A DNA stretch of 13,093 bases from Chitinophagaceae bacterium. Lineage in GTDB: Bacteria > Bacteroidota > Bacteroidia > Chitinophagales > Chitinophagaceae. Shown piece by piece: positions 1 through 7,597 of the stretch (position 1 is its first letter; every line of letters starts with the position of its first letter). The stretch covers positions 1-13,093 of the forward strand of contig PMUF01000429.1 in assembly GCA_003167015.1 (NCBI GenBank). Direction: 5' to 3'. The notes under the pieces are model-generated. The model worked only from the letters and a program-made list of their open reading frames with translations. It was not told where the DNA came from and did no database searches. The position numbers and the translations under genes are program-made.

Positions 1-3000
1 TGGATGCCTGTGACAGCCTGGGAATGCTGGTGCTGGATGAAAATCGTTTGCTCAACAGTAGTCCCGAGTATCTCAGCGATTTCGAAAGATTGATCATCAG
101 GGACCGGAGCCGGGCCTCCGTTTTTCTATGGAGCATCGGTAACGAAGAAGGGTGGGTACAAACCAGGTCGGTTGGTAAGCGGATCGCGCAAACACTCATC
201 GAAAGACAAAGAGAACTAGATCCTACGCGGGTGTGTACCTATGCGGCGGATGTTGCCAATGTATATAACGGCGTCAATGAAGTCATTCCCGTACGGGGGT
301 TCAATTACCGGATATTCGGGGTGGACCCTTATCATAAGGATCATCCGGGGCAACCGATCCTCGGCACGGAGATGGGCAGTACGGTGACGACAAGGGGGAT
401 CTATGTAAAAGACAGCATTGCGGGCTATGTGCCTGATGAAGATGAGACTGCTCCGCCGTGGGCCAATACAGCGGAGCAATGGTGGCCGATGGCAGCCGAA
501 CGGCCGTGGTGGATCGGCGGATTTGTCTGGACCGGATTTGATTACCGCGGAGAGCCGACGCCCTTCCGTTGGCCGGATATCAATTCACATTTCGGTATCA
601 TGGACATGTGCGGGTTTCCCAAGAATATATACTATTATTATCAATCCTGGTGGACGGATAAGGACGTGCTGCATATTTCACCTCATTGGAACTGGGGGGG
701 CAAGAGCGGTCAGCCTATCGACGTCTGGGTGAACAGCAATGCGGATAATGTGGAACTGTTCCTGAATGGAAAGAGCCTGGGCAAGAAGGATATGCCGCGT
801 AACAGTCATTTGGAATGGAAGGTGAACTACGAGCCGGGTACGTTGAAAGCCGTCGGGTATAAAAACGGGCGGAAGCTGGAGTCTGCCGTCGAGACCACGG
901 GACCACCCGCAGAGATCATCCTCACTCCCTATAAGACGACGCTGATGGCTGATGGGGAAGATGTGTCCGTCATCAATGTCAGTGTGCTGGATAAGCAAGG
1001 GCGTGAAGTGCCCGATGCCGATAATATGATCAGGTTCACTATTTCGGGAGAAGGAAAGATCATCGGGGTCGGCAATGGCGATCCGAGCAGTCATGAGCCC
1101 GATAAATGTGCGGAAGGGGCATGGCAAAGAAGTCTCTTCAATGGTAAATGCCAGATATTGGTGCAGGCGGGGAAGCATTCCGGCGCTATCCGGTTCGAGG
1201 CAAAGGGAGCAGGCCTGGGGACAGGTTCCACCGATATCCTGACTGTTTCGCCGGACAATGTAGCGGCAGTACATGTGGACCCTTCGTATGTGCCCAAAGG
1301 AGAGGCTGCTCTATCGAGAGATCCCGGCAATATGCTGGGAGCGGATATTTCTTTCCTGCCGCAACTGGAGGACAGGGGGATGACCTTCTCCGACAAAGGG
1401 ATGGGGAAAGACCCTATCCTTATCCTGAAAGATCATGGATTCAATTACGTTCGGCTGCGGATCTTCAATGATCCGGCGCGGGACAGCGGGTATTCACCGG
1501 GGAAGGGCTTTTGCGACCTGCAGCATACCCTGCAGATGGCCAAGCGGGTGAAAGCGGCCGGCATGAAATTGTTGCTCGATTTTCATTATAGTGATACGTG
1601 GGCCGATCCGGGCAAGCAGTATAAGCCGGCGGCATGGCGTAATCTTTCGTTTATGGACATGAAAAAGGCGCTTTTCGATTATACGGTAGGGGTAGTTTCA
1701 GCGCTGAAGAAGCAGGGGACCACGCCGGACATGGTGCAGGTCGGCAACGAGATCAATCACGGTCTCGTCTGGCCGGAAGGAAGCATTATTCATCCGGACA
1801 GCATGGCGCAACTACTTTCGGCGGGGGTAGACGGCGTCAAGTCGGTGGACCCATCGATCGTTATTATGCTGCATATTGCGTTGGGCGGTCAGCATGACGA
1901 GGCTGTATTCTTCCTTGACCAGGTAATGGAGAGGAAAGTACCGTTCGACGTCATTGGGCTGTCCTATTATCCGCAGTGGCATGGGACGGTGCAGGATCTG
2001 CAGGATAATATGAATAAACTGGTGAAGCGATACGGGAAGAGTGTGATTGTCGCTGAATATTCGGCGCGGAAGGAGGAGGTGAATAAAGTAGCGTTTGAGT
2101 TGCCCGGGCAGCAGGGGAAGGGCACTTTTATCTGGGAACCGTTGAATACCTGGGAAAGGGTATTCGATAAAGAAGGGAAGGCGAATGAGCTACTGGCGGT
2201 ATACGATGATATAGGGAGGACGTTCAACATTCATGCGGTTGCGCAGGCGGAACCGAGCGATGGTCCGTGGATGCGGCGGGTTATAGTTGAAATACAAAAG
2301 GACCGTGAAGACGGGAGAGAGGAGATTGTTTTATGGCCCAATGGGGCGCCTGGTTCTGAAGATAAGACCGGACCGGAAAAGGTGAGGATTGCCGATGGGG
2401 GTGACCATGTGATTTCCCATATCGACAGTCCCAGTATCACTCTTTTTTTGCCGGCTGCGGATAAGGCGACCGGCGTGGCCGTCATTGTCGCTCCGGGTGG
2501 TGGGCATTCGGAACTGTGGATAGATCATGAAGGATATAACCCCGCCGAATGGTTGAAAGAGCGGGGTATTGCGGCTTTTGTCCTGAAGTACCGGCTGGCC
2601 CGCGAGCCGAACTCTACCTATACCGTCGACGGCGATGAGCTGGCTGATATTCAGCGGGCGATCCGGATGGTCAGGAGCCATGCCAAGGAGTGGGGCATCG
2701 ATACGGCGAGGATCGGAGTGATGGGATTTTCTGCCGGCGGAGAGCTGGCCGGGCTGGCTGCGATGCGGTTCGATTATGGGAAGCCGGGAGCGGCGGACCC
2801 TGTGGATAGGGAAGGTTGTCGTCCTGCCTTCCAGGTATTGATGTACCCCGGTAATTCCGGGCGGCTGGAAGTGGTCAAGGATACACCTCCGTTGTTCATT
2901 GTCGGTGGATACAAAGACAGGCAGGATATATCGGAGGGGGTGGCAAAAGTATACCTGAAGTATAAGGAAGCGGGTGTGCCTGCTGAGCTGCATATTTATT

Positions 3001-3140
3001 CCGATGTCGGTCATGGCTTTGGGATACGGGCTACCAATAAAGGTGGGGTAGCGGGCTGGCCTGAGCGGTTGACGGATTGGTTGTCGGATATGGGCATTCT
3101 GAAGGGTAGGGGGGCATTATTTACCGAAGCCGGAAATTGA
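1..3140 (+). CDS. Partial GH2 beta-galactosidase / GH53 galactanase / alpha-beta hydrolase esterase fusion (5' end outside window)
   Basis: The frame is already open at base 3 (reading DACDSLGMLVLDE, a GH2 barrel motif), so the true start and the GH2 N-terminal domains lie upstream. Residues are numbered from the internal ATG at base 24. GH2 barrel ~1-205: acid/base Glu41 in SIGNEE and nucleophile Glu116 in GTEMGS. DUF4982-like ~206-292 and an Ig-like GH2 C-terminal domain ~293-410 follow. GH53 ~439-738: acid/base Glu576 in VQVGNEINHG, probable nucleophile Glu678 in VIVAEYS, and a conserved late FIWEP motif. Alpha/beta hydrolase ~768-1030: oxyanion-type APGGGH, nucleophile Ser903 in GFSAGG, Asp965, and His997 in VGHGFG, resembling the acetylxylan/feruloyl esterase (BD-FAE-like) group. 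Expected role: extracytoplasmic breakdown of substituted beta-1,4-galactan, with GH53 cutting the backbone, GH2 trimming galacto-oligosaccharides and the esterase removing acyl groups. Families are seen; substrate is inferred. No frameshift is apparent between domains. Confidence 0.93.
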   Translation, partial: DACDSLGMLVLDENRLLNSSPEYLSDFERLIIRDRSRASVFLWSIGNEEGWVQTRSVGKRIAQTLIERQRELDPTRVCTYAADVANVYNGVNEVIPVRGFNYRIFGVDPYHKDHPGQPILGTEMGSTVTTRGIYVKDSIAGYVPDEDETAPPWANTAEQWWPMAAERPWWIGGFVWTGFDYRGEPTPFRWPDINSHFGIMDMCGFPKNIYYYYQSWWTDKDVLHISPHWNWGGKSGQPIDVWVNSNADNVELFLNGKSLGKKDMPRNSHLEWKVNYEPGTLKAVGYKNGRKLESAVETTGPPAEIILTPYKTTLMADGEDVSVINVSVLDKQGREVPDADNMIRFTISGEGKIIGVGNGDPSSHEPDKCAEGAWQRSLFNGKCQILVQAGKHSGAIRFEAKGAGLGTGSTDILTVSPDNVAAVHVDPSYVPKGEAALSRDPGNMLGADISFLPQLEDRGMTFSDKGMGKDPILILKDHGFNYVRLRIFNDPARDSGYSPGKGFCDLQHTLQMAKRVKAAGMKLLLDFHYSDTWADPGKQYKPAAWRNLSFMDMKKALFDYTVGVVSALKKQGTTPDMVQVGNEINHGLVWPEGSIIHPDSMAQLLSAGVDGVKSVDPSIVIMLHIALGGQHDEAVFFLDQVMERKVPFDVIGLSYYPQWHGTVQDLQDNMNKLVKRYGKSVIVAEYSARKEEVNKVAFELPGQQGKGTFIWEPLNTWERVFDKEGKANELLAVYDDIGRTFNIHAVAQAEPSDGPWMRRVIVEIQKDREDGREEIVLWPNGAPGSEDKTGPEKVRIADGGDHVISHIDSPSITLFLPAADKATGVAVIVAPGGGHSELWIDHEGYNPAEWLKERGIAAFVLKYRLAREPNSTYTVDGDELADIQRAIRMVRSHAKEWGIDTARIGVMGFSAGGELAGLAAMRFDYGKPGAADPVDREGCRPAFQVLMYPGNSGRLEVVKDTPPLFIVGGYKDRQDISEGVAKVYLKYKEAGVPAELHIYSDVGHGFGIRATNKGGVAGWPERLTDWLSDMGILKGRGALFTEAGN

Positions 3141-3155
3141 CCGACTGTAAGATAG

Positions 3156-4532
3156 ATGCGGGCGGCAAAAAAGCCGTATTTTCCCCCAAAAACCATGCGG
3201 GGACGCGTCCTCCTGATTCTCAAATTTTTAGTGCTGGTATTTGGGCTGGGTATCCTGGTGTTTATCAGGGAGGCTTTGCCTATTATCAGTGGTTATGGGT
3301 GCAAGATACTGTGCTCGGGCGTGTTCGTTGCCGGCCGGACGCCGGAATCGGTGATCAAGGATGACCTGGGGAGCTTTCCATTGAACCTGGGTACCTATAC
3401 GGTAGACAGGGCCGATAGTTCCGTGACAGGTTCGGTGTTAGGGATGGCGACCCGGGTGGCGTTGTACCGGTCAGGGCTGGGCGCTACGCTGGTGATTGGA
3501 ATGACAGAGGAGGCGTTGAAAGAGCAGCGGGTGGAGCGAATGGGGGTGCAGGCTGTCAGGCCCGATACCATCGACTGGCCAATGGGGGACAGGGTGCGGA
3601 GTGGAGATACGGCGGGGCTGGGAGCTGCCGTGGGGATGGCCTTTGGGGACGGAGATGCGCGCCGGACGGGTACAAGGGCTGTAGTGGTGGTGTATCATGG
3701 GCAGATCGTAGCGGAACGATATGCACCGGGGTTCGACCGGCACACGCGATTGACCGGCTGGTCGATGACTAAGGGCATCACGAATGCCCTGGTGGGGATA
3801 CTGGTGAACGAGGGTAAGTTGAATATTTATCAGCCGGCGCCGGTGGAGGCATGGCAGGAGGATCAGCGGAGCAGGATCACCATGGAGGAGCTGTTGCACA
3901 TGGAAAGCGGGTTGCGGTGGTGGGAGTTTTATGGGGGGCCTTCCGATGCGACCCGGATGTTATTCAAAGAACAGGACATGGGGACGTATGCCATTCAGTC
4001 TTCGGTCCGGAACCCACCGGGAAAAGTATTCAATTATTCCAGCGGTACGGCCAATATTCTCTCTGCGATTATACGTAAGACAGTGGCTGACTCCGACTAT
4101 TACCGGTTTCCTTACGAGCAGCTATTCTACAAGACCGGGATGTACAGCGCTATACTGGAGCCCGATGCCGGGGGTACTTTTGTCGGATCGTCCTATTGTT
4201 ACGCGACGGCGAGGGATTGGGCGCGTTTTGGCCTGTTATACCTGCACGACGGGATATGGAACGGGCAGCAGATCCTGCCTAAGGGGTGGGTGGATTTCAC
4301 CCGGAAGGGGGATCCCGAGACGGGAAATTCTTATGGGGCGTTATGGTGGCTGAACGAGGGGCTACGGCATCCGAAGCTGCCGGCGGATTGCTATTCCTGT
4401 GAGGGATATGAGGGGCAATATATCTGGGTCATCCCTTCGAAGGACCTGGTGGTGGTGAGGATGGCGTGTGAGCATGGGAGGAAGCTGGACCCCGATGCAT
4501 TTGTGCCGGCGGTGATGGGGGCGTTGCGGTGA
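3156..4532 (+). CDS. Membrane-anchored serine hydrolase, beta-lactamase fold (PF00144, class C/6-aminohexanoate-hydrolase-like)
   Basis: The product is 458 residues from the ATG at 3156. An in-frame ATG at 3195 (MRGRVLLILKF) is an equally good start and puts a hydrophobic segment (about residues 17-36) right at the N-terminus. The rest should face the periplasm, held by this uncleaved helix. Catalytic signature: SMTK (Ser203, Lys206), and YSS in FNYSSG (Tyr294), as in class C beta-lactamases and NylB-type hydrolases. The usual KTG/HTG third motif is not obvious; its place appears to be taken by EGYEGQY (~416-422) before PSKDLVVVRM. This group acts on esters, amides or peptides, and the substrate cannot be told from sequence. 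The gene starts 15 bases after the GH2-GH53-esterase stop, so it is probably in the same operon and could act on acyl or peptide material released with the glycan. That link is inference. Confidence 0.88.
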   Translation: MRAAKKPYFPPKTMRGRVLLILKFLVLVFGLGILVFIREALPIISGYGCKILCSGVFVAGRTPESVIKDDLGSFPLNLGTYTVDRADSSVTGSVLGMATRVALYRSGLGATLVIGMTEEALKEQRVERMGVQAVRPDTIDWPMGDRVRSGDTAGLGAAVGMAFGDGDARRTGTRAVVVVYHGQIVAERYAPGFDRHTRLTGWSMTKGITNALVGILVNEGKLNIYQPAPVEAWQEDQRSRITMEELLHMESGLRWWEFYGGPSDATRMLFKEQDMGTYAIQSSVRNPPGKVFNYSSGTANILSAIIRKTVADSDYYRFPYEQLFYKTGMYSAILEPDAGGTFVGSSYCYATARDWARFGLLYLHDGIWNGQQILPKGWVDFTRKGDPETGNSYGALWWLNEGLRHPKLPADCYSCEGYEGQYIWVIPSKDLVVVRMACEHGRKLDPDAFVPAVMGALR

Positions 4533-4558
4533 TGGGCGCGAGTGATGGCACATAAAAA

Positions 4559-4608
4559 TGCCGGCATGGGAGACGATCCGTCATGCCGGCAGTCGGGATG
4601 ATTTTTTT
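4559..4608. terminator. Hairpin terminator between convergent genes (bidirectional candidate)
   Basis: A perfect 10-bp stem (TGCCGGCATG at 4559-4568 with CATGCCGGCA at 4582-4591) has a 13-base loop. Read on the minus strand, the stem runs directly into five U residues (complement of AAAAA at 4554-4558), a classic intrinsic terminator for the outer-membrane protein gene whose stop codon is at 4609. Read on the plus strand, the T-run (4602-4608) sits ten bases beyond the stem, so termination of the serine hydrolase transcript is plausible but weaker. Confidence 0.75.
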
Positions 4609-5211
4609 CTAGAATTTATAGGAAAGACCCAGGCTGAGGACGTTGGCGCCGAAGCCCAGTTCACCGAAGGCGCCGAGGTTACCGGCGAAGTAATATTTTG
4701 CGCCGGCGAAGACGGACAGTCCGACGGTGTTGCCGTAGTTGCCTAAAGAGCCTCCTGAATTGCCTTGATTGTCGCTGTAGGAATAGCTGAGTGCGTAGTA
4801 TGCCAGCATGAGACCTCCGTAGAGATCCAGGTTATCGATGTCCAGGCCGGTGAAGTGCCAGGCGCCACGGACGCCGACGACGGTATAGTTCCATTTCTCA
4901 CTGTAAGCATAGCCATTGTCGATATACCCATATTTGTAATCCTTTATACCGATATAGCCACCGAGGCTGATAACGCCGGGACCTGCTTCCCAGATACCGC
5001 GATCGTATTGGACATTAAATCCCGGGCTTTGGGTGCCGTAGGTGTAGTCGGCAATGGTGCTGCCCAGGCCTATACCGGCGCTGATCACGTTGGTACCGAC
5101 CCCGAAAGCATCAGACGATTGTGTCATACCCTTAGACTGGGCTTTTACACCGGCGGCAGAGAAAACAGAGATAACTACGATGGCAATGCTGAAAAGGGCT
5201 GATTTTTTCAT
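4609..5211 (-). CDS. Small outer-membrane beta-barrel protein, function unknown
   Basis: The product is 200 residues starting at MKKSALFSIAIV. The frame extends two codons further to 5217, but that codon is GTG, so the ATG at 5211 is the better start. The N-terminus is a Sec signal peptide with a hydrophobic core and probable cleavage after GVKA (before QSKG). The mature part is rich in alternating aromatic/Gly segments (for example YGGLMLAYYALSYSYSD, GLSVFAGAKYYFAG) and ends LSLGLSYKF. Together these are typical of Bacteroidota porin-family barrels of about eight strands, with a terminal Phe as recognised by the BAM machinery. No enzyme motif is visible. The gene lies downstream of the oxidoreductase on the same strand with a 113-base gap, so it may have its own promoter; none stood out. 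It ends at the shared hairpin terminator. Confidence 0.8.
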   Translation of the reverse strand: MKKSALFSIAIVVISVFSAAGVKAQSKGMTQSSDAFGVGTNVISAGIGLGSTIADYTYGTQSPGFNVQYDRGIWEAGPGVISLGGYIGIKDYKYGYIDNGYAYSEKWNYTVVGVRGAWHFTGLDIDNLDLYGGLMLAYYALSYSYSDNQGNSGGSLGNYGNTVGLSVFAGAKYYFAGNLGAFGELGFGANVLSLGLSYKF

Positions 5212-5324
5212 GTACACAGGTTTTGTTTATAATGATTGTTAAGTTAACGTGTGTAGTACAGAGGCGTGGTTACCGGCGGTAGCGCAGGATGGGGTCAGGC
5301 GCGAAGATACAGTATTTTTTTAAT

Positions 5325-6416
5325 TCATAGTGTGATCCGGCGTCCTTCTTTGGCGGAGCGTGTAGCGGCCTCGAGGATGCGGACGACGATGAGATTATTA
5401 GGCAGGGAGGAAAGATCATTACCGGGATCGGTCTTTCCGCTGAGGACGTCGGCCAGATAGGCGATATTGTCGCGGTAGGCGGCCGGATGGACTGTAACGC
5501 TATCGTAGGAGCGCTTGGTCCTTTCCAGCAATTCTTTGTCATTGAGGGCATGCAGGTAGCCTGTTGTCCCGAACACTTCCCAATCTTTAATACTGAAGGG
5601 CCAGTTCCACGAGGCTTCGATGATGCCTGTGGCGTTGGGATATTCGAGCAGGATAGTGGCGTCGTCTTCTACTTTGGGGTAGATGGAAGGCTTGATATGA
5701 TGGAAGAGAGCGGTGACGGAGATGGGCGCCTGCCCGTTCATGAGCCAGGTCATGAGGTTGGCTCCGTAGCAGCCGAAATCGCGTGAGGCGCCACCGCCGT
5801 TCTTGACGGGATCGGTGAGCCAGTTAAGGAAGTCGGAGCTGCAGCCGATCTCTTTAGGCCCCTGGTGACCGTCATGCACGATCATTTTGCGGGTGTCGCC
5901 GATGGCATGCTGGCCGTTGACCATTTCATAGATCTGCTGATTGGTATCGTACCAGGTGGTTTCGTAGTTGGTGAGGACGTGGATATGGTATTGCTGTGCG
6001 AGGGCTGCGATGCGGTTGGCGTCTTTGACAGTGGTAGCGAGAGGCTTTTCGACCATGACTGAGATCCCGAGCGGGGCGCAGATCTCTACTACGCCGAGGT
6101 GTTCGGAGATGGCATTATAAGCCAGTACGGCGTCGGGATGGGTGTGGGCGACGAGTTCGGGCAGTGTATTATAAAACAGTGAATCGGGAAGCTGGTAATT
6201 TTTTTTGTAGCGGGCGATCAACTGGGGGTCCGACTCGGCGATACCGGCGATGATGACTTCGCCGCTTTTGAACTGGTGCATGATGTTGTGTACGTGATCA
6301 TGCGTAAGGCCGGCAACCCCAACCCGTAGAACTTTTTGCCCGAGGGAGGAGGTGGTGGGGAGGAGGGAGAGGCTCGTGAGCAGGAGGGAGAGCATGGATA
6401 AATGAGTGATTTTCAT
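5325..6416 (-). CDS. Exported Gfo/Idh/MocA-family oxidoreductase
   Basis: The product is 363 residues. A Sec-type signal peptide (hydrophobic run LSMLSLLLTSLSLLP, likely cleavage near residue 26 before QKVLRVG) precedes a Rossmann domain. In GVAGLTHDHVHN (~33-44) the usual GxGxxG is relaxed. The family EKPLA motif (Lys of EKP, about residue 124) is intact, and the C-terminal substrate domain carries DFGCYGANLMTWL, which corresponds to the family DxGxH-like active-site stretch. Such enzymes use bound NAD(P) to oxidise or reduce sugars or inositols, and some relatives hydrolyse glycosides by a redox route. Twin arginines are absent, which is odd because many exported relatives use the Tat route to carry a pre-bound cofactor. 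The substrate is unknown. The gene ends 113 bases before the beta-barrel gene and is divergent from the YXWGXW gene. Confidence 0.9.
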   Translation of the reverse strand: MKITHLSMLSLLLTSLSLLPTTSSLGQKVLRVGVAGLTHDHVHNIMHQFKSGEVIIAGIAESDPQLIARYKKNYQLPDSLFYNTLPELVAHTHPDAVLAYNAISEHLGVVEICAPLGISVMVEKPLATTVKDANRIAALAQQYHIHVLTNYETTWYDTNQQIYEMVNGQHAIGDTRKMIVHDGHQGPKEIGCSSDFLNWLTDPVKNGGGASRDFGCYGANLMTWLMNGQAPISVTALFHHIKPSIYPKVEDDATILLEYPNATGIIEASWNWPFSIKDWEVFGTTGYLHALNDKELLERTKRSYDSVTVHPAAYRDNIAYLADVLSGKTDPGNDLSSLPNNLIVVRILEAATRSAKEGRRITL

Positions 6417-6457
6417 ACTATTTATTTAGCAGATTCAAAAGAGATTAACAAAAAGTT

Positions 6458-6502
6458 TGCAAGATATAACTGTTTTTGGGCATGACTGGCTGCAATCTTG
6501 CA
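6458..6502. repeat. Inverted repeat TGCAAGAT/ATCTTGCA in the divergent intergenic region
   Basis: TGCAAGAT at 6458-6465 is repeated as the exact reverse complement ATCTTGCA at 6495-6502, with 29 bases between. The pair lies in the 132-base gap (6417-6548) between the divergently transcribed oxidoreductase and YXWGXW genes, which must hold both promoters. It could be an operator for a dimeric regulator, but an 8-base match can occur by chance. I found no convincing TTG/TAnnTTTG promoter in this gap for either gene. Confidence 0.3.
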
Positions 6503-6548
6503 TTATAGTCAGCGGACGAAATTAGTTTATTAGCTTAATAGTCAATTT

Positions 6549-7508
6549 ATGAAAAAGATCAATCTATTACTCATTTTATTGTTAGCCCTTTCTGTTACGG
6601 CTACGACATCTAATGCGCAGGTCATCAGTGTAGGGGTCAGCATCCGTGTCGGGCCTCCTGTTATTCCTGTCTATGTACAGCCTGACTGTCCGGTAGACGG
6701 CTATCTTTGGGTGCCGGGTTACTGGTCATACGGGGATGACGGTTATTATTGGGTACCGGGATATTGGGCGGCTCCGCCTATGGTCGGTTACTTATGGACA
6801 CCGGGATATTGGGGATATGCGGGTGGAATTTACGGCTGGCATGGCGGGTACTGGGGACCGCATATCGGGTTCTATGGCGGGGTTAATTATGGGTTTGGCT
6901 ACGGTGGTGTAGGTTATGTTGGCGGCGGCTGGGTCGGCGGACATTTCCGGTATAATACCGCGATTACCCATGTGAATACGACCATAGTACACAATACCTA
7001 TATCGACAGGACGGTGGTCAATAATACGACCGTCAACCGGGTCAGCTACAATGGTGGTCCCGGCGGGGTGAATGCCCGGCCGACGGCAGCGGAAGCGCAA
7101 GCGGCCAATGAGCATCATGTAGCGGCTACGTCTGCCCAGCTGCAGCATCAGCGGACGGCGGGCCAGGACCGTAATCAATATGCATCCGTGAACCATGGGC
7201 AGCCGGCGCATGCGGCGGTGGCCAGGACAACGGCTTATCATCCGGCCAATACGGCGGCCAGTCTTTCGCATTCGACGGCGGCGAATCATACGGTGAACAG
7301 ACCGGCGACTCATACGCCGAGTCCAACGACCAGTGCTGCTCATACGGCCAGTACACCTCACACGGTGAACAGACCAGCGACAGTCCGGCATACGACCGCT
7401 CCGCGTCCGGTGCAGCACCATAGTGCTCCTCATCCGGTGGCGCATGCCGCCGCACCGCATGGAGGCGCGGCGCCTCGTGGAGGTGGTGGTGAGCATCGGC
7501 CACGATAG
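6549..7508 (+). CDS. Secreted YXWGXW-repeat protein with His-rich tail
   Basis: The product is 319 residues. A Sec signal peptide (KKINLLLILLLALSVTATTSNA, cleavage before QVIS) is followed by a W/Y/G-rich region (~50-135) with three WVPGYW/WTPGYW repeats and a fourth degenerate HGGYWGPH copy. This is the signature of the YXWGXW (WxPGxW) repeat family, common in envelope proteins of Proteobacteria and Bacteroidota and of unproven function. Next come a short Asn/Thr/Val-rich stretch (VNTTIVHNTYIDRTVVNNTT) and a low-complexity tail from about residue 187 rich in His, Ala, Thr and Pro: 18 His in the last 133 residues, with HTVNRPAT present twice 24 residues apart. The tail is probably disordered and might bind metal (inference). 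The gene is monocistronic: convergent or divergent neighbours to the left and a strong terminator directly downstream. Confidence 0.87.
   Translation: MKKINLLLILLLALSVTATTSNAQVISVGVSIRVGPPVIPVYVQPDCPVDGYLWVPGYWSYGDDGYYWVPGYWAAPPMVGYLWTPGYWGYAGGIYGWHGGYWGPHIGFYGGVNYGFGYGGVGYVGGGWVGGHFRYNTAITHVNTTIVHNTYIDRTVVNNTTVNRVSYNGGPGGVNARPTAAEAQAANEHHVAATSAQLQHQRTAGQDRNQYASVNHGQPAHAAVARTTAYHPANTAASLSHSTAANHTVNRPATHTPSPTTSAAHTASTPHTVNRPATVRHTTAPRPVQHHSAPHPVAHAAAPHGGAAPRGGGGEHRPR
7287..7381 (+). repeat. 23-base direct repeat, 72-base period, inside the YXWGXW gene
   Basis: Bases 7287-7309 and 7359-7381 match at 21 of 23 positions and encode HTVNRPAT twice, 24 codons apart. The near identity at DNA level suggests a recent internal duplication in the tail-encoding region. 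Confidence 0.7.
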
Positions 7509-7550
7509 AGGTGGAAGGATCACAAGAATGATAAAGTAATAAAGTATTCT

Positions 7551-7582
7551 GCGAGAATGGGTTAAGCCGTTCTCGCTTTTTT
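7551..7582 (+). terminator. Rho-independent terminator after the YXWGXW gene
   Basis: A 10-bp stem (GCGAGAATGG at 7551-7560 with CCGTTCTCGC at 7567-7576, one G-U pair) has a 6-base loop and is followed directly by six T residues (7577-7582). It lies 43 bases after the stop codon at 7508 and insulates the sigma-factor operon, whose promoter starts 16 bases further on. Confidence 0.92.
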
Positions 7583-7597
7583 GTGTCCGGCAGTGAT

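Noticed and set aside
678..1274. 198-codon open frame on the minus strand
   Set aside because: Antisense to the clearly coding GH2 C-terminal region. No domain or signal peptide was recognised.
2331..3014. 227-codon open frame on the minus strand
   Set aside because: Antisense to the esterase domain, whose catalytic motifs show which strand codes. Its composition looks random.
3138..3160. Possible frameshift joining the three-domain enzyme to the serine hydrolase
   Set aside because: The esterase domain ends naturally shortly before the stop, and the next gene has its own start and membrane anchor, so these are two separate genes.
5212..5217. Two-codon N-terminal extension of the beta-barrel protein (start at 5217)
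   Set aside because: The codon at 5217 is GTG. The ATG at 5211 gives the standard MKK signal-peptide start.
5218..5324. TATCTTCG-like -7 element on the minus strand before the beta-barrel gene
   Set aside because: One mismatch to TAnnTTTG and no TTG at the expected distance, so it is not reported as a promoter.
6792..7523. 243-codon open frame on the minus strand
   Set aside because: It lies wholly against the YXWGXW gene, is extremely rich in Arg and Met, and has no recognisable domain. The real gene on the other strand has a signal peptide, known repeats and a terminator.
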